Of a stretch of DNA of 64,000 bases, positions 33,721 to 44,294 are shown in pieces (position 1 is the stretch's first letter; the number at the start of each line of letters is the position of its first letter). Under the pieces are notes generated by a model. It did not search any database. It was not told where the DNA came from and saw nothing but the letters and a program-made list of their open reading frames with translations. The translations under genes were made by a program, and so were the position numbers. Source of the stretch: Pterois miles (Eukaryota > Chordata > Actinopteri > Perciformes > Scorpaenidae). The DNA lies in NCBI GenBank assembly GCA_947000775.1, contig CAMQGK010000052.1:28801501-28865500 (forward strand). The letters run 5' to 3'.

Positions 33721-36239
33721 GATATATATGGAATTCAAGACTGTTTAGGGACCCCAGTAAGTAGAAATATTCAAAATACACTGTTTTTAGTATAGGAGAC
33801 AAACACTCATTTATACTGCATGAAAAACGTTGCATGTGATTATCATGAAGTGGGCATGTCTGTAAAGGGGAGACTGGTGGGTACCCAGAGAGCCCATTTA
33901 CATTCACATATCTTGAGGTCAGGGGTCAGGGGACCCCTTTGAAAATGGCTGTGCCAGTTTTCCTCGTTAATTTTTCCAACTTTGGAGCGTTATTCAAGCT
34001 CCTTCCTGACATGCATGACATGGTTGGTACCAATGGCAGAGGCTCTGATGGTCAGTGACACAGGTTACAGCAGGAAGAGCAGAGCAAAAATAGTACAGTA
34101 CAAATCCAGGTGGAAAAAAACAACTCAATCTTTCCCCAATCTGAAGACAGCTCAAGCCGTGATGTTGGGACCAAGTCAAGTGACCGAGCGGACGCTACTG
34201 CGCATATCGGACATGTGCAGTAGGACCCAGTAAGACCCGGAAGACCCAGAAGATCGGGGTACTTTTCCAGACCTGGAAGTCTACCCATTGACTTCATGCA
34301 GCAGTGAGCAAATTTCATAGGAAGGAATGGGGCCCTGGCTTCAACACTGTCTCCAACTCTCTTTAAACACCCATGCTTTTGAATAATGCTTTGTTTCATA
34401 TACATAACAGCTTGAATATCAACCGTCCTCAGTCTTCCAGTTTCTCCTTTTGAACGTTGAATACAGACTCCTACCATCACCTGCCGGTGTGGAGAGTTAC
34501 GTCCTTTCACACAGGTGCAGGATTATGAACAAACGTAGTCTGTAGTCATTGCAGTGTGTTCAAATGCATCTTGACAGAGCAGGAAAACTCAAACAAACTG
34601 ATACATTTGGATGTTGGTTCAGGTTATAGGAGATGGACACACAGCAGTGCACAAAGGTGATAAATCAGACAATATGTTTTCAGGAATAAGGTATTTAAAT
34701 GCATTATCTGGCTCAATTGTATACAAAATAAAATCATATTCACTGCCCTCTTTAACTGTATTAACGATAGTTACAATATTTAGTTCCTCCATCAACTGCT
34801 TCAAAATATAAGTAAAAGAAATACATTTTACCAACTACTCTACTGTTGTTCAAATTTTAAAAATCCCTAGTTAGTGTTGTATGATCAGTGGTCACAATCT
34901 GAACACTTTTTAAAAAAAAATATATGCTATCATGGCTGTGATTTCTGACATTAAAATCCAAGAATTACTAACAACAAAATCCTAAATAATTCAACATTCC
35001 TCCTAATTCTTTCAAACTGGAAAGATGCTGCTGTCATGTTCTTCAAGGGAAATATATGGACTAGGGCAGGACTTCTCAATGTCAAGACCAAGGTCTCCAT
35101 CTGGACCAAACAAAATGTCAATCCAGACCCAGACCATAACTACTCATTAGGAATAGGTACAAAACCTGGTATTAAATAGGCACCAGTGCTAAATCATTAA
35201 AGACTAGGGATGCTAACTTTAAAATTTTTCTTAACCGATAACCGACCCTTGTTAAACGATTGTAAAAAGTTAACCGACAAGATCAAGCTGCAGTGTACAT
35301 GCAAACCAAATTACTGAGTCACCAGTTCACCCGTCCAGGTTACTGTATCAGCCACGGTGCTCCATGTATTGTCCTGTATACATACAGCAACTTTAGTCTC
35401 CACCACATTATTGAGTTTAGCTGCCAGTTTATCAGCTGTGTGTCTGTTCAGTGTAACCTTAGCGAGAGTCCGACAGACTGTGTGAGTTTGAGCTACGTTA
35501 GCAGTTGAAGCGTTGCTGGTGGCGTCGTGCCCATTGTTGTGATGGTGTAACTTTAGTGAGTGTCAGACAGACCGTATGAGTGGTGGTGGTGAATGTGGGG
35601 TTGTGGGTAGTGTGACAGCTGTGATAGCAGCAGTAGTGTTGTTTTTTTTAACCACTGAACCAATTACATTGATCGGTTAAAATTCTTAATACCGGTTAAC
35701 AATTGAAAACAGTTATTTATTAACACCCCCATTGAAGACTGTAGTATTGACAATCACTGCGAGTAAAAAGCTGATAATTTATCAATACACCGGTTCAACA
35801 AGCATAATCATGTAAACATGTAGATCAGTAAAAGCAATATTTCAATCTGCTCCGTACAAAGTCTCCAGACTTCCTGCAGGCTGTGATTCACATCAGCAGA
35901 GAGAAGGAGGATAGACGACAGTTACTGTTGCTGCTCTAGAAACAACATTTAGTTATATTGAAAATATCAATAAATTCTGATCCTGTTTAGAGTTTATTCT
36001 TTAAAATCATATATTCAACAGCAATTATTTAGTATAAAAAAGAACTGATATGAGTATCAATAAGTGCTTAGCATTGATAAAACCCTAACGATACTCATCT
36101 CTACTCATGTTATACAATACGTTCTGTTATTTTGTTATTATCAGTCGTTCTGCTCGTCTGATCTTGAATAAAAATCAGGTGTAGACCTTTAGGTAATACG
36201 TTTGAAAACCCCTGGACTAGAGTACTGAGAAATAACTCT
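33721..36239. other. Intergenic, repeat-rich
   Basis: 33905-34040 (GGTCAGGGGACCCCTTTGAA, GGAGCGTTATTCAAGCTCCT) matches a dispersed fish repeat style. 35210-35720 is bounded by TTAACCGATAACCGACC and by GATCGGTTAAAATTCTTAAT/ACCGGTTAAC, a MITE-like block. No gene supported. Confidence 0.5.
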
Positions 36240-36303
36240 GAAAGGATTACATCACCCATTACTGATTTTTACAGCTCTAGTTACCATGCTATTGTGTGTT
36301 GGG

Positions 36304-36382
36304 ATCACGTGAAGTGGGTGTGAGGAATGAGTCCTTAAAATGAACGAGAGGACAAACAAACCCTGCAGACCAGTTCTGCTCA
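36304..36382 (+). promoter_or_regulatory. OR6 promoter candidate
   Basis: ATCACGTGA (36304-36312, E-box), GTGGGTGTGAGGAATGAGT, CCTTAAAATG (36333-36342, TATA-like) and CCCTGCAGACCAGTTCTGCT (from 36361). The block is near-identical before OR7, OR8 and OR9, about 255-335 bp before the ATG. Roughly 250 bp of conserved sequence follows, with acceptor-like CTCAG and CAACAG just before the ATG, suggesting a short non-coding exon spliced to the coding exon. Confidence 0.55.
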
Positions 36383-36633
36383 CATGGAATCAGGGATCTG
36401 AAGATGTTTGTGGATAACTTTCTGTTTTCATGTGAACTGGATAGATATCTCTGCATGGATTATTTACTTGTCTAAGATTATAAACTGTGCAAGATCAATT
36501 GTGCTTCTTTGTTATAATTACATCAAAATCTTAATGGAGTATGAAAGTCTCAAATAAGTCAAATTTATTATCTGTCTGGATGAAAAGATGATCTATCTCA
36601 GTTTCAACAGGCTCTCATTAATGTGTTTCTTTT

Positions 36634-37605
36634 ATGTCGTATGCAACTTCATCTCAGACCAACATCACTGTTGGACAACAGAAAAGAGGAACACTGGAAA
36701 TTATATTGTTTTCTGCTCCAATTACAGTGCCATGCTGTGTGTTTCTCTACATTAATGGAGTCATGTTATTCACCTTGAGGAGTAAATTGGTGTTTCGTGA
36801 GACCTGCCGTTACATTCTTCTGTTTAACCTCCTTTTAGCAGATACTGTACTGCTGGTATTGAGTCAGCTACTTTACCTAATATCTGCATGTAGAATAACA
36901 TTAACATATCCTGTATGTGGTGCTCTCATCATGCTTGCTGATCTCACTTTTGAAATCTCCCCTCTCATACTGGTGCTGATGTCTCTGGAGAGATATGTGG
37001 CTGTGTGCTACCCACTGAGGCATGCTACCATCATCACCATCAGAAACACAGCACTGGCTATCATTGTGGTCTGGTCCTTCAGTTCACTAAATGTCCTCAC
37101 AAGACTTATTTTAATGTTAGATTTTCCATTTGAAGACATGGAGAGCCTGCAGATGGAAGATTTCTGTGCCCGTGAAAACATGCTGCTTGGCAGAATGTCT
37201 GATTATTATGACAAAGCGTTTGCTTATTTCCTGTTTGTATTTACTAGTGTGACAGTCACTTTCTTGTATATTGGTGTGGTGATAGCAGCCAGGTCAGCTT
37301 CCACAGACAAAGCTTCAGCTCAAAAGGTTCGTAACACACTGCTGCTGCATCTGGTGCAGCTGGGCCTCAGTCTCTCTTCAGCTATACACAACCCCTTGAT
37401 TATCGCCATCTCAACAATCACTGACAGATTAGCAACGTTACGTATTCAGTCTCTTCTTTATGTGTGTATTATCCTTCTTCCCAGATGTCTGAGCGCTCTC
37501 ATCTATGGCATCAGAGACCAGACCATCAGATCAACCCTCATGTACCATCTATGTTGTAGACTGAAACTGTCAATCATCTCAGCAAAGGCTGAGGTCTCAC
37601 CCTAG
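36634..37605 (+). CDS. OR6: odorant receptor 131-2-like
   Basis: Intact 323-aa single-exon receptor. N10 is a glycosylation site (NIT). Helix 1 spans about 22-47 with YINGVMLFTLRSK. C95 (YPVCG) and C178 (MEDFCARE) should form the extracellular disulfide. MSLERYVAVCYPLRH lies at 116-130, KVRNTLLLHLVQL at 231-243 (start of helix 6) and PRCLSALIYGIRDQTIR at 283-299. The start follows GTGTTTCTTTT, the same context as OR7-OR9. In its 5' flank it lacks about 15 bp (GATATGATATTTCAG) present before OR7-OR9. Its 3' flank resembles that of OR9. Confidence 0.95.
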   Translation: MSYATSSQTNITVGQQKRGTLEIILFSAPITVPCCVFLYINGVMLFTLRSKLVFRETCRYILLFNLLLADTVLLVLSQLLYLISACRITLTYPVCGALIMLADLTFEISPLILVLMSLERYVAVCYPLRHATIITIRNTALAIIVVWSFSSLNVLTRLILMLDFPFEDMESLQMEDFCARENMLLGRMSDYYDKAFAYFLFVFTSVTVTFLYIGVVIAARSASTDKASAQKVRNTLLLHLVQLGLSLSSAIHNPLIIAISTITDRLATLRIQSLLYVCIILLPRCLSALIYGIRDQTIRSTLMYHLCCRLKLSIISAKAEVSP

Positions 37606-38261
37606 ACTACAGTTAATTATTCAACCATTATTCTCAGTTAAGAGATGTATATTGATTATAAACAAAGCTCAATTTCTTGAAATTTTAAACACAATATACA
37701 TGAATCAAAGCATTTTATTTCATAAACATGCAAGTTGATATGCTACACGCTGATGACATTTACTGGATCTTCTATATGTCTATAATTACAATATTGTAAT
37801 AGTATAAGCAGTAATACTAGTAAGAGTGTTTTTTTTGTAAAAGTATTTTATATTCTCTCCAAATTATTTATAGTCTGCACATACTACATTTGAGTCAAAT
37901 GTGTTTTGTATTGTCGTCAACTGTATCATAATAATATTGGTTTAAATATGTGCATAGATAAATGAACATTAAAGATTTTAACTTCACCGCAGAGTCCCAA
38001 CACTATTGTAAAACATTAGAGTTCAGGTATTTGATAAACAACAACTAGAGCTACTACTGCTGAAAAACTGAATTGTGAAACTGGCAGAGTTGAAAGCTGA
38101 ACTGCATGACCCAAAAATAAGAGCTGAAATACATTACTAGAAAAGCAGGAAGCTAAACTGTAAATATGGAAGTTTAAATTAATTAATTCAGACAGAAAGC
38201 TATTTTTTGACTTTTAAAAATGTAAGTAATTAGGAAGAAAGTAGTATTTGGGTGGAATGTA
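37606..38261. other. OR6 3' flank
   Basis: AT-rich, no gene. It shares AACTGAATTGTGAAACTGGC and neighbouring text with the OR9 flank (54980-55110), marking OR6 and OR9 as the more similar pair downstream. Confidence 0.7.
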
Positions 38262-38722
38262 GCAGTAGTACTAGTAGTAACATCAGGAACAAGAGCAGGA
38301 GCAGAAGTAACAGTAGTAGTAGGAGTAGTAGTCATTGAAGCAGCAGTAGTGGTAGTAGTGGTCGTAGTAATAGTAGCAGCAGTAGTGGTAGTGGTAGTAG
38401 TGGTCATAGTAATTGTAGCAGCAGCAGCAGTAGTGGTAGTAGTGGTTTAGTAATAGTAGCAGCAGTAGTGGTAGTGGTAGTAATGGTCGTAGTAATAGTA
38501 GCAGCAGCAGTAGTAGTGGTAGTAGTGGTCGTAGTAATAGTAGCAGCAGCAGTAGTAGTGGTAGTTGTGGTCGTAGTAATAGTAGCAGCAGTAGTGGTAG
38601 TTGTGGTCGTAGTAATAGTAGCAGCAGTAGTGGTAGTTGTGGTCGCAGTAATAGTAGCAGCAGTAGTGGTAGTTGTGGTTGTAGTAACAGCAGTAGCAGC
38701 AGTAGTAGAGATAGTCACAATC
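38262..38722. repeat. Trinucleotide-based minisatellite
   Basis: Imperfect units of about 33-36 bp such as GTAGTAATAGTAGCAGCAGT followed by AGTGGTAGT(A/T)GTGGTC. Long Thr/Ile-Ala frames on the minus strand and Val/Ile-Ala frames on the plus strand are by-products of the triplet repeat. A shorter related array lies at 55195-55370 behind OR9. Confidence 0.95.
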
Positions 38723-39510
38723 ACCAGTGTCTGTCTAGCAGCAATCAAAGGTTGCCGTGGTGATGGAAACTGCATAGTGACACATTGATCAGACAGTCTG
38801 TAAGTGTAAAGGCTTTAAAGCAATTTAAACATATGTAGTCAACAGGGCTACAAGTTTTTTTGCCAGAAAGAAATATGCAGATGGGGTTTAGAGTTTGTGC
38901 TTCAGCCAGCACTGATTGGCTCATCTCCATCACCTGTGTGTGGCAGCAATCAGAGGTTACCAGGGCAACCTTTTATGGCAACCTGTGATGTTAACAGATA
39001 AGTGAATACTCATTAGGACAAATGATATCTAGCAATTTACCACAGACACACCCTTCAAATAACTCCTCCTCAAACAAAAAGGAACTCCTATCACTTTGAT
39101 TTTTTATGTCAGGTTTAAGGACCGTCTGATGAACACAATGGGCAAAGTTGTGACAATGGGAGCATTACAGAAAACATTTACCTGTTGCGTTGTTACAAAG
39201 AAAATATTTAATGAACATGGGTCTGGGTGGGGCTGATGCTCGGATTTCCTGTCACTTCCAGACATTTATAGTAAAATGTGTAAGTCTGACTGATTCCATA
39301 GTGATATGTCTGCAACCAGCACAAAATTTCCAACATTTGTGTGGAAAAATTATGTATGAAGAGTGAACACTGCGGGAACAGGAGTGAGTTAAAATACTGT
39401 TACAGGAGATTTTAAAGCTCCTCTACACACTAGCTTGTAAAATTATAGAAGGACACTTTTACTCAGCTCCAAATGAAGTTAAATATTTCAAAAACTTAAG
39501 AAATTAGAGT

Positions 39511-39869
39511 AGCGCTGCATGGTGATGCAGTTGTTAGCGCTGTTGCCTCACAGCAAGAGGGTCGCAGGTTCGATTCCGGCTTGGGACTCTTCTGTGTGGG
39601 GTCTGCATGTTCTCCCCGTGTAAGCGTGGGTTTTCTCCGGGTACTCCGGCTTCCTCCCACAGTCCAAAGACATGCTGTGTAGGTTAATTGATGACTCTAA
39701 TTTGCCCGTAGGTGTGGATGTGAGCGTGAATGGTTGTCTGTCTCTATGTGCCCTGCGATGGACTGGCGACCTGTCCAGGGTGAACCCCGCCTTCACCCAA
39801 TGCCAGCTGGGATCGGCTCCAGCCCCCCGCGACCCCTAACGGGATAAGCGGTTGACGATGGATGGATGG
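39511..39869 (+). mobile_element. Second SINE family, copy c (full length)
   Basis: Head GCATGGTGATGCAGTTGTTA with box B GGTTCGATTCC, body, and a GATGGATGGATGG tail. A 13-bp target duplication AAGAAATTAGAGT (39498-39510, 39870-39882) sets the ends. Confidence 0.94.
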
Positions 39870-40349
39870 AAGAAATTAGAGTTAAAATATTTGAAAAACA
39901 ACATTCAAATATTGTAAATTTAATTTCTCTATTAAGCTACTTTCAGGTGTTAATATTGTTTTTGCCCAAGATATTAAAAAACTCTGAATGAATATATATA
40001 CAATTACACATGTTGGTGGAGTGAAGTTAAAGGTGAGTCTATGAAAAGCAGTTTTTGTTGGTTCAGGTTATAGAAGCTTGACACAGCAGTGTACAAAGGT
40101 GATGAATCAGAGAATATATACTTACTTATCAGTTACAATATTTAGCTCCTCCATCAACCTCTTCAAAATATATTTAAAATAAATAAATTCTATCAACACT
40201 CTACTGTTCTTCAAATGATCAAAATCTCTTGACTGTGTTGTATCATGCCACAATCTGAACACTTTCTTTGAAAAACCAGGTGCAGACCTTTAGGTAATAC
40301 GTTTGAAAACCCCTGGACTAGAGTACTGAGAAATAACTCTGAAAGGATT

Positions 40350-40495
40350 TCAATCAGGAGAGACTCATGAGTGAATGACTGTTTATTAAAGAACAAGACA
40401 GCATTATGATAAGAAACGTCTTTTGGCGCATTAGACCCGCCGTAGCTTAGTGGGGAATGATCATGGCATAGCAGAATGTTCTTTAATTCCCCCTG
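40350..40495 (-). repeat. YR element split repeat B2
   Basis: TCAATCAGGAGAGACTCATG to TTCTTTAATTCCCCC equals B1 at 41305-41453. Just inside, TAGACCCGC (40433-40441) and GCGGGTCTA (40496-40504) form an inverted repeat that B1 keeps only in its first half. Confidence 0.9.
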
Positions 40496-40834
40496 CGGGT
40501 CTAGACGCTGGTGATGGTGGTAGTAAAGTGGTTTGGTGATGACAGGTGAATCGAATCAGTTTGAACATCAGGAAGTAATCTCTATGAGCTTTACAGTGTG
40601 AACGTGGATGACGTCTCTCTGTCCTTGCGTTGCGACTCTTGAAATGAATGAGGAAAAAACTCTCCGCAAAAAACCTTAATCAGGAAAAAGAAAGGGGGAG
40701 AAACCTCGGGAAGAGCAACGGAAGAGGAGTCCATCTTCAGGATACACGGACGTGCGATAGGTGGCGAGTGTTTAAAACACGCACATCAACGAATTGAGGC
40801 TGGAGAGATCCGAGCTGGGGCGATGACTGCTGGA

Positions 40835-40975
40835 GGCATGGAGGGTGCTGAGGCTGGAGGCGATGGAGGCTGGAGGCGATGGAGGCTGGAGGCGATGGAG
40901 GCTGGAGGTGATGGAGGCTGGAGGCGATGGAGGCTGGAGGCTGGAGGCGATGGAGGCGGCGGATGCTTGGGGCTG
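40835..40975. repeat. GAGGCTGGAGGCGATG minisatellite
   Basis: About eight units of 15-16 bp inside the YR element between A2 and B2. The Ser/Leu/His-rich minus-strand frame over it is a repeat artefact. Confidence 0.9.
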
Positions 40976-41079
40976 GAATAACTGAAGGCTGAAGCGATGG
41001 AGGCTGGTGGTGGAGGCGACGGCCGGCTGGGGTAACGGAAGGTGATGAATGTTGGAGGCGATGGGGTGGAGGAGGGCTG

Positions 41080-41304
41080 CGTCGATTGTGCTGGAATGAC
41101 AGCTGAAAGCGGCGGAGAGGAGAGCAGTTTAAAAACCTTGACACACTGTGTGATTGGTTTAGAGTGGTGGTAGGTTATGATTGGCAGAGCAGAGTGGAAC
41201 CCTATAATCAGCTGATGGAGTGAGGGCCTATGAGAAGGGACTCAGATGGATGAATGAGTGAGAGTAGAAGGTCTTCCTGAATGAACTTACGCATTAGCTT
41301 CATT
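41080..41304 (-). repeat. YR element split repeat A2
   Basis: Equals A1 (43668-43893) from CTGCGTCGATTGTGCTGGAA to ACGCATTAGCTTCATT with about three substitutions. Confidence 0.92.
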
Positions 41305-41453
41305 TCAATCAGGAGAGACTCATGAGTGAATGACTGTTTATTAAAGAACAAGACAGCATTATGATAAGAAACGTCCTTTGGCGCATTAGACCCGCCGTAG
41401 TTTAGTGGGGAATGATCATGGCATAGCAGAATGTTCTTTAATTCCCCCAAAGT
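41305..41453 (-). repeat. YR element split repeat B1
   Basis: Nearly identical to B2 (CTTTGGCGCA for TTTTGGCGCA, TAGTTTAG for TAGCTTAG). It joins A2 at the ATT core 41302-41304. Confidence 0.9.
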
Positions 41454-41619
41454 ACAGAAATAAAAGAATGAAATTCAGAGAATGTGCTAAACAAAGAAAT
41501 GAACACGTACCTTCTCTGCATCTCTGAAATCTGATGTGGATGAAAGGGGAAGGTTAATATGGCAGTAAAACAATTATTATATACAGACCTGAGAATGAGA
41601 GGTAAGCGCGACCTTTGGT

Positions 41620-42220
41620 GGGAGGTCAGCGCAACCTGTATGAAGAGAGGTCTCGGCGACCTGAGCAGAGGGGTCAGCGCGACCCGTGAGAATAGAGGTC
41701 TCGGCGACCTGCGCAGTGAGAGGTCAGCGTGACCCTCATGAATAGAGGTCTCGGTGACCTGTGCAGTGAGGGTCTGCGCGACCCGTGAGGATAGAGGTCT
41801 CGGCGACCTGTGCAGTGAGGGTCTGCGCGACCCGTGAGGATAGAGGTCTCGGCGACCTGTGCAGTGAGGGTCAGCGCGACCCGTGAGGACGGAGGTCTCG
41901 GCGACCTGCCGTGAGGGTCAGCGCGACCCATGAGGACGGAGGTCTCGGCGACCTGCCGTGAGGGTCAGCGCGACCCGTGAGGATAGAGGTCTCGGCGAAC
42001 TGTGCAGTGAGGGTCAGCGCAACCCGTGAGGATAGAGGTCTCGGCGACCTGTGCAGTGAGGGTCAGCGCGACCCGTGAGGATAGAGGTCTCGGCGACCTG
42101 AGAAGTGCGAGGTCAGAGCGACCTGCCTGAAGAGAGGTCTCGGTGACCCGTGAGGATAGAGGTCTCGGCGACCGTGCTGAGAGGTCTGCACGACCTGAGA
42201 GAAGAGGGGTGTTGCGACCC
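41620..42220. repeat. ~47-bp minisatellite in the YR element
   Basis: Around twelve units of the type GTGAGGGTCAGCGCGACCCG followed by TGAGGATAGAGGTCTCGGCG and ACCTGTGCA. Within each unit GGTCAGCGCGACC and GGTCTCGGCGACC are imperfect palindromes. It lies between the recombinase gene and B1. Arg/Ser-rich frames through it are unlikely to be real. Confidence 0.93.
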
Positions 42221-42468
42221 GTGTAGATGATCCAAAGCCGAGATAAAGAGTGGAATATTAGAGTCAGATTGAAAGCGAACCATGGAAGCGAATAGCATGC
42301 CGGTATAAGAGTGATGAGAGCCGTGAGATAGGCCCTGGCGACCTGTGTAAAGGGTCATGATGACCCGAATAGAGAATGGAACAACAATATCAGGGTGATG
42401 AGAGCAGAGGATCAGATTAGTGCAGATAATGAGGACACCATCACCAGCTATATCAATGACTTACCATG

Positions 42469-43382
42469 TCAGGGTTTCAGGGCTCTTTGATTCTTGAGAA
42501 TGGTTTCTACTTCTGGGCGAACGTAGGAGGAATACGCAGAAGAGGACCAACGCGCCATTTTTTGGAGCATAGTGGAGGAGATGCCTTGAGCTGCGGCGCA
42601 TGTTGCCGCACCTATCCTAAAAGAATGCCCTGAATAATGCTGAGGGGATAAATTGATTTTTATGAGAATCAACTCCAGATGAAGCAGAAACCAAGATTTA
42701 GAAAGGGGAAGATTATCAGGGGTTAGAAATAGAGGAGATGAAGGAAAGGTATGGGGTCTAAGTCTAAGATATTTGATCATGGACTTAAAGGGGCAGAATG
42801 TGGAGTCCAGGCGAGCTACTGTTACTGAACACGCACCCCTGCATTTAGAGTGCTTAAGGCATAGGCGGTAGTGCGTCGGATGGAAAAGTAAATCAGAGAG
42901 CGTGATGTCTCTGTTTGGGTTGAAAGACTTTGAGGATGTTGTGAATTCTCCGCATCTGAGGAAAGCATAAAAGCTAGGAGGAAAACAGAGTCGAGCAGGG
43001 CATCAATATAGGGGGAGAACATGCCAGCTCTGAGTTTTGTCGGCATTTTATGCAGAATGGAGAGGGTGATTGGCTGTCTGCGGTCAGGCACTGGAGGAGA
43101 AACCTTGGAGATGCCTTTGAGGACTAATTTGATGGCTGGATTAGAGAATAAACTAGGGAATGAGGGATCGTAGCATCTGATGCTAAATTGGATACCTGCC
43201 AGTAACCCCCTGATATACTGTAATTTAAAGAAACGGACATCGGTGCAGTAACAGATGAAGGCACACGCTGTATTAATTAACACAGGTTTTAGAGGGACCC
43301 CAACAGACATACAAAATATGGCAAAAGTACTCCATGCAGAATCATAACTTTTTAGAGTGGACGCGGCTAGACCGTTTCTCAT
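42469..43382 (-). pseudogene. Tyrosine recombinase of the YR retroelement, one frameshift
   Basis: The enzyme would join a circular cDNA to the genome. The N-terminal part (43382 to about 42970) reads LAASTLKSYDSAWSTFAIFC and RRQPITLSILHKMPTKLRAG. Near 42968-42975, in a short T run (sense strand), the reading passes to another frame, which then carries RCGEFTT (first catalytic Arg) and, in 42780-42469, HSFRIGAATC (His and second Arg) and SAYSSYVRPE (nucleophile Tyr). All four catalytic residues can therefore be seen, but split over two frames, so this copy is inactive unless the shift is an error. It ends with a stop at 42469. Confidence 0.85.
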
Positions 43383-43426
43383 GTAATGGCGGGCTGATGC
43401 CAGGTACTGGGATAATGGGCTCTGAC

Positions 43427-43624
43427 TCAGTAAAGCGCTATGGTTTGGAGAGGAGGAACAGTAACTGGTACTGGGCTGGCATTGGGGCAGATGCTCCGGA
43501 AGATCTGGAATTTAAAGCGAGAGAGCGAGTTGGCTATTAGATTTGCGTGGCCGGGCACGTGGCAGGCTTTGATTATGAAGTTGTGCCGGACTGAGGACCA
43601 CGTGATGCTTCTCATGAACGGCAT
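43427..43624 (-). pseudogene. RNase H C-terminal fragment of the YR retroelement
   Basis: Frame with MPFMRSITWSSVRHNFIIKA followed by CHVPGHANLIANSLSRFKFQ, the last part of RNase H in Ngaro/DIRS polyproteins (HVxGxxNxxADxLSR). Everything upstream (gag, RT, RNase H start) is replaced by the A1 repeat at 43668, so a deletion joined A1 to this point. Confidence 0.75.
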
Positions 43625-43667
43625 GATATCTTTAGATGCGGCACGCCCTCTGTTAATGATGCTGACG

Positions 43668-43893
43668 ACTGCGTCGATTGTGCTGGAATGACAGCTGAAA
43701 GCGGCGGAGAGGAGAGCAGTTTAAAAACCTTGACACACTGTGTGATTGGTTTAGAGTGGTGGTAGGTTATGATTGGCAGAGCAGAGTGGAACCCTATAAT
43801 CAGCTGATGGAGTGAGGGCCTATGAAAAGGGACTCAGAAGGATGAATGAGTGAAAGTAGAAGGTCTTCCTGAATGAACTTACGCATTAGCTTC
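43668..43893 (-). repeat. YR element split repeat A1
   Basis: 5' terminal repeat of the element on the sense strand, cut short by the internal deletion at the shared CTGCGTCGATTG. Confidence 0.9.
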
Positions 43894-43951
43894 ATTACAT
43901 CACCCATTACTGATTTTTACAGCTCTAGTTACCATGCTATTGTGTGTTGGG

Positions 43952-44029
43952 ATCACGTGAAGTGGGTGTGAGGAATGAGTCCTTAAAATGAACGAGAGGA
44001 CAAACAAACCCTGCAGACCAGTTCTGCTC
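43952..44029 (+). promoter_or_regulatory. OR7 promoter candidate
   Basis: ATCACGTGA (43952-43960), CCTTAAAATG (43981-43990), CCCTGCAGACCAGTTCTGCT (from 44009). Same block as OR6. The YR element ends only 58 bp upstream of the E-box. Confidence 0.55.
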
Positions 44030-44294
44030 ACATGGAATCAGGGATCTGAAGATGTTTGTGGATAACTTTCTGTTTTGCATGTGAACTGGACAGATATCTC
44101 TGCATGGATTATTTACTTGTCTAAGATTACAAACTGTGCAAGATCAATTGTGCTTCTTTGTTATAATTACATCAAAATCTTAATGGAGTATGAAAGTCTG
44201 ATATGATATTTCAGATAAGTCAAATTTATTATCTGTCTGGATGAAAAGATGATCTATCTCAGTTTCAACAGGCTCCCATTAATGTGTCTCTTTT

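Larger units (their letters stand above)
40350..43893 (-). mobile_element. Tyrosine-recombinase retroelement (Ngaro/DIRS-like), internally deleted
   Basis: Sense is the minus strand. Split direct repeats are present: A1 (43668-43893) equals A2 (41080-41301), and B1 (41305-41453) equals B2 (40350-40495), with B1 and A2 adjoining at 41302-41304. Between A1 and B1 are the end of an RNase H domain, a frameshifted tyrosine recombinase and a tandem-repeat region. Gag and most of the RT are missing. The insertion interrupts the OR7 upstream flank with no target duplication beyond a shared ATT: intact paralogous flanks read AAAGGATTACATC, while here the left side reads AAAGGATTTCAATC and the right CTTCATTACATC. 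The layout fits Ngaro-type elements. Confidence 0.88.

Noticed and set aside
38404..38788. Long Thr/Ile/Ala and Val/Ile/Ala frames on both strands
   Set aside because: Triplet repeats keep all frames open. No start context or homology, and length varies between paralogous units.
40737..41144. His/Ser/Pro/Leu-rich 135-aa minus-strand frame
   Set aside because: It lies over the GAGGCTGGAGGCGATG minisatellite and repeat A2, so it is a repeat artefact.
41620..42220. CRISPR-like array of regularly spaced repeats
   Set aside because: Units are contiguous with no unique spacers and the genome is a vertebrate. It is a minisatellite.
41674..42358. Arg/Ser/Pro-rich frame in the YR element
   Set aside because: Produced by the ~47-bp minisatellite; no conserved fold and no continuity with the recombinase frame.
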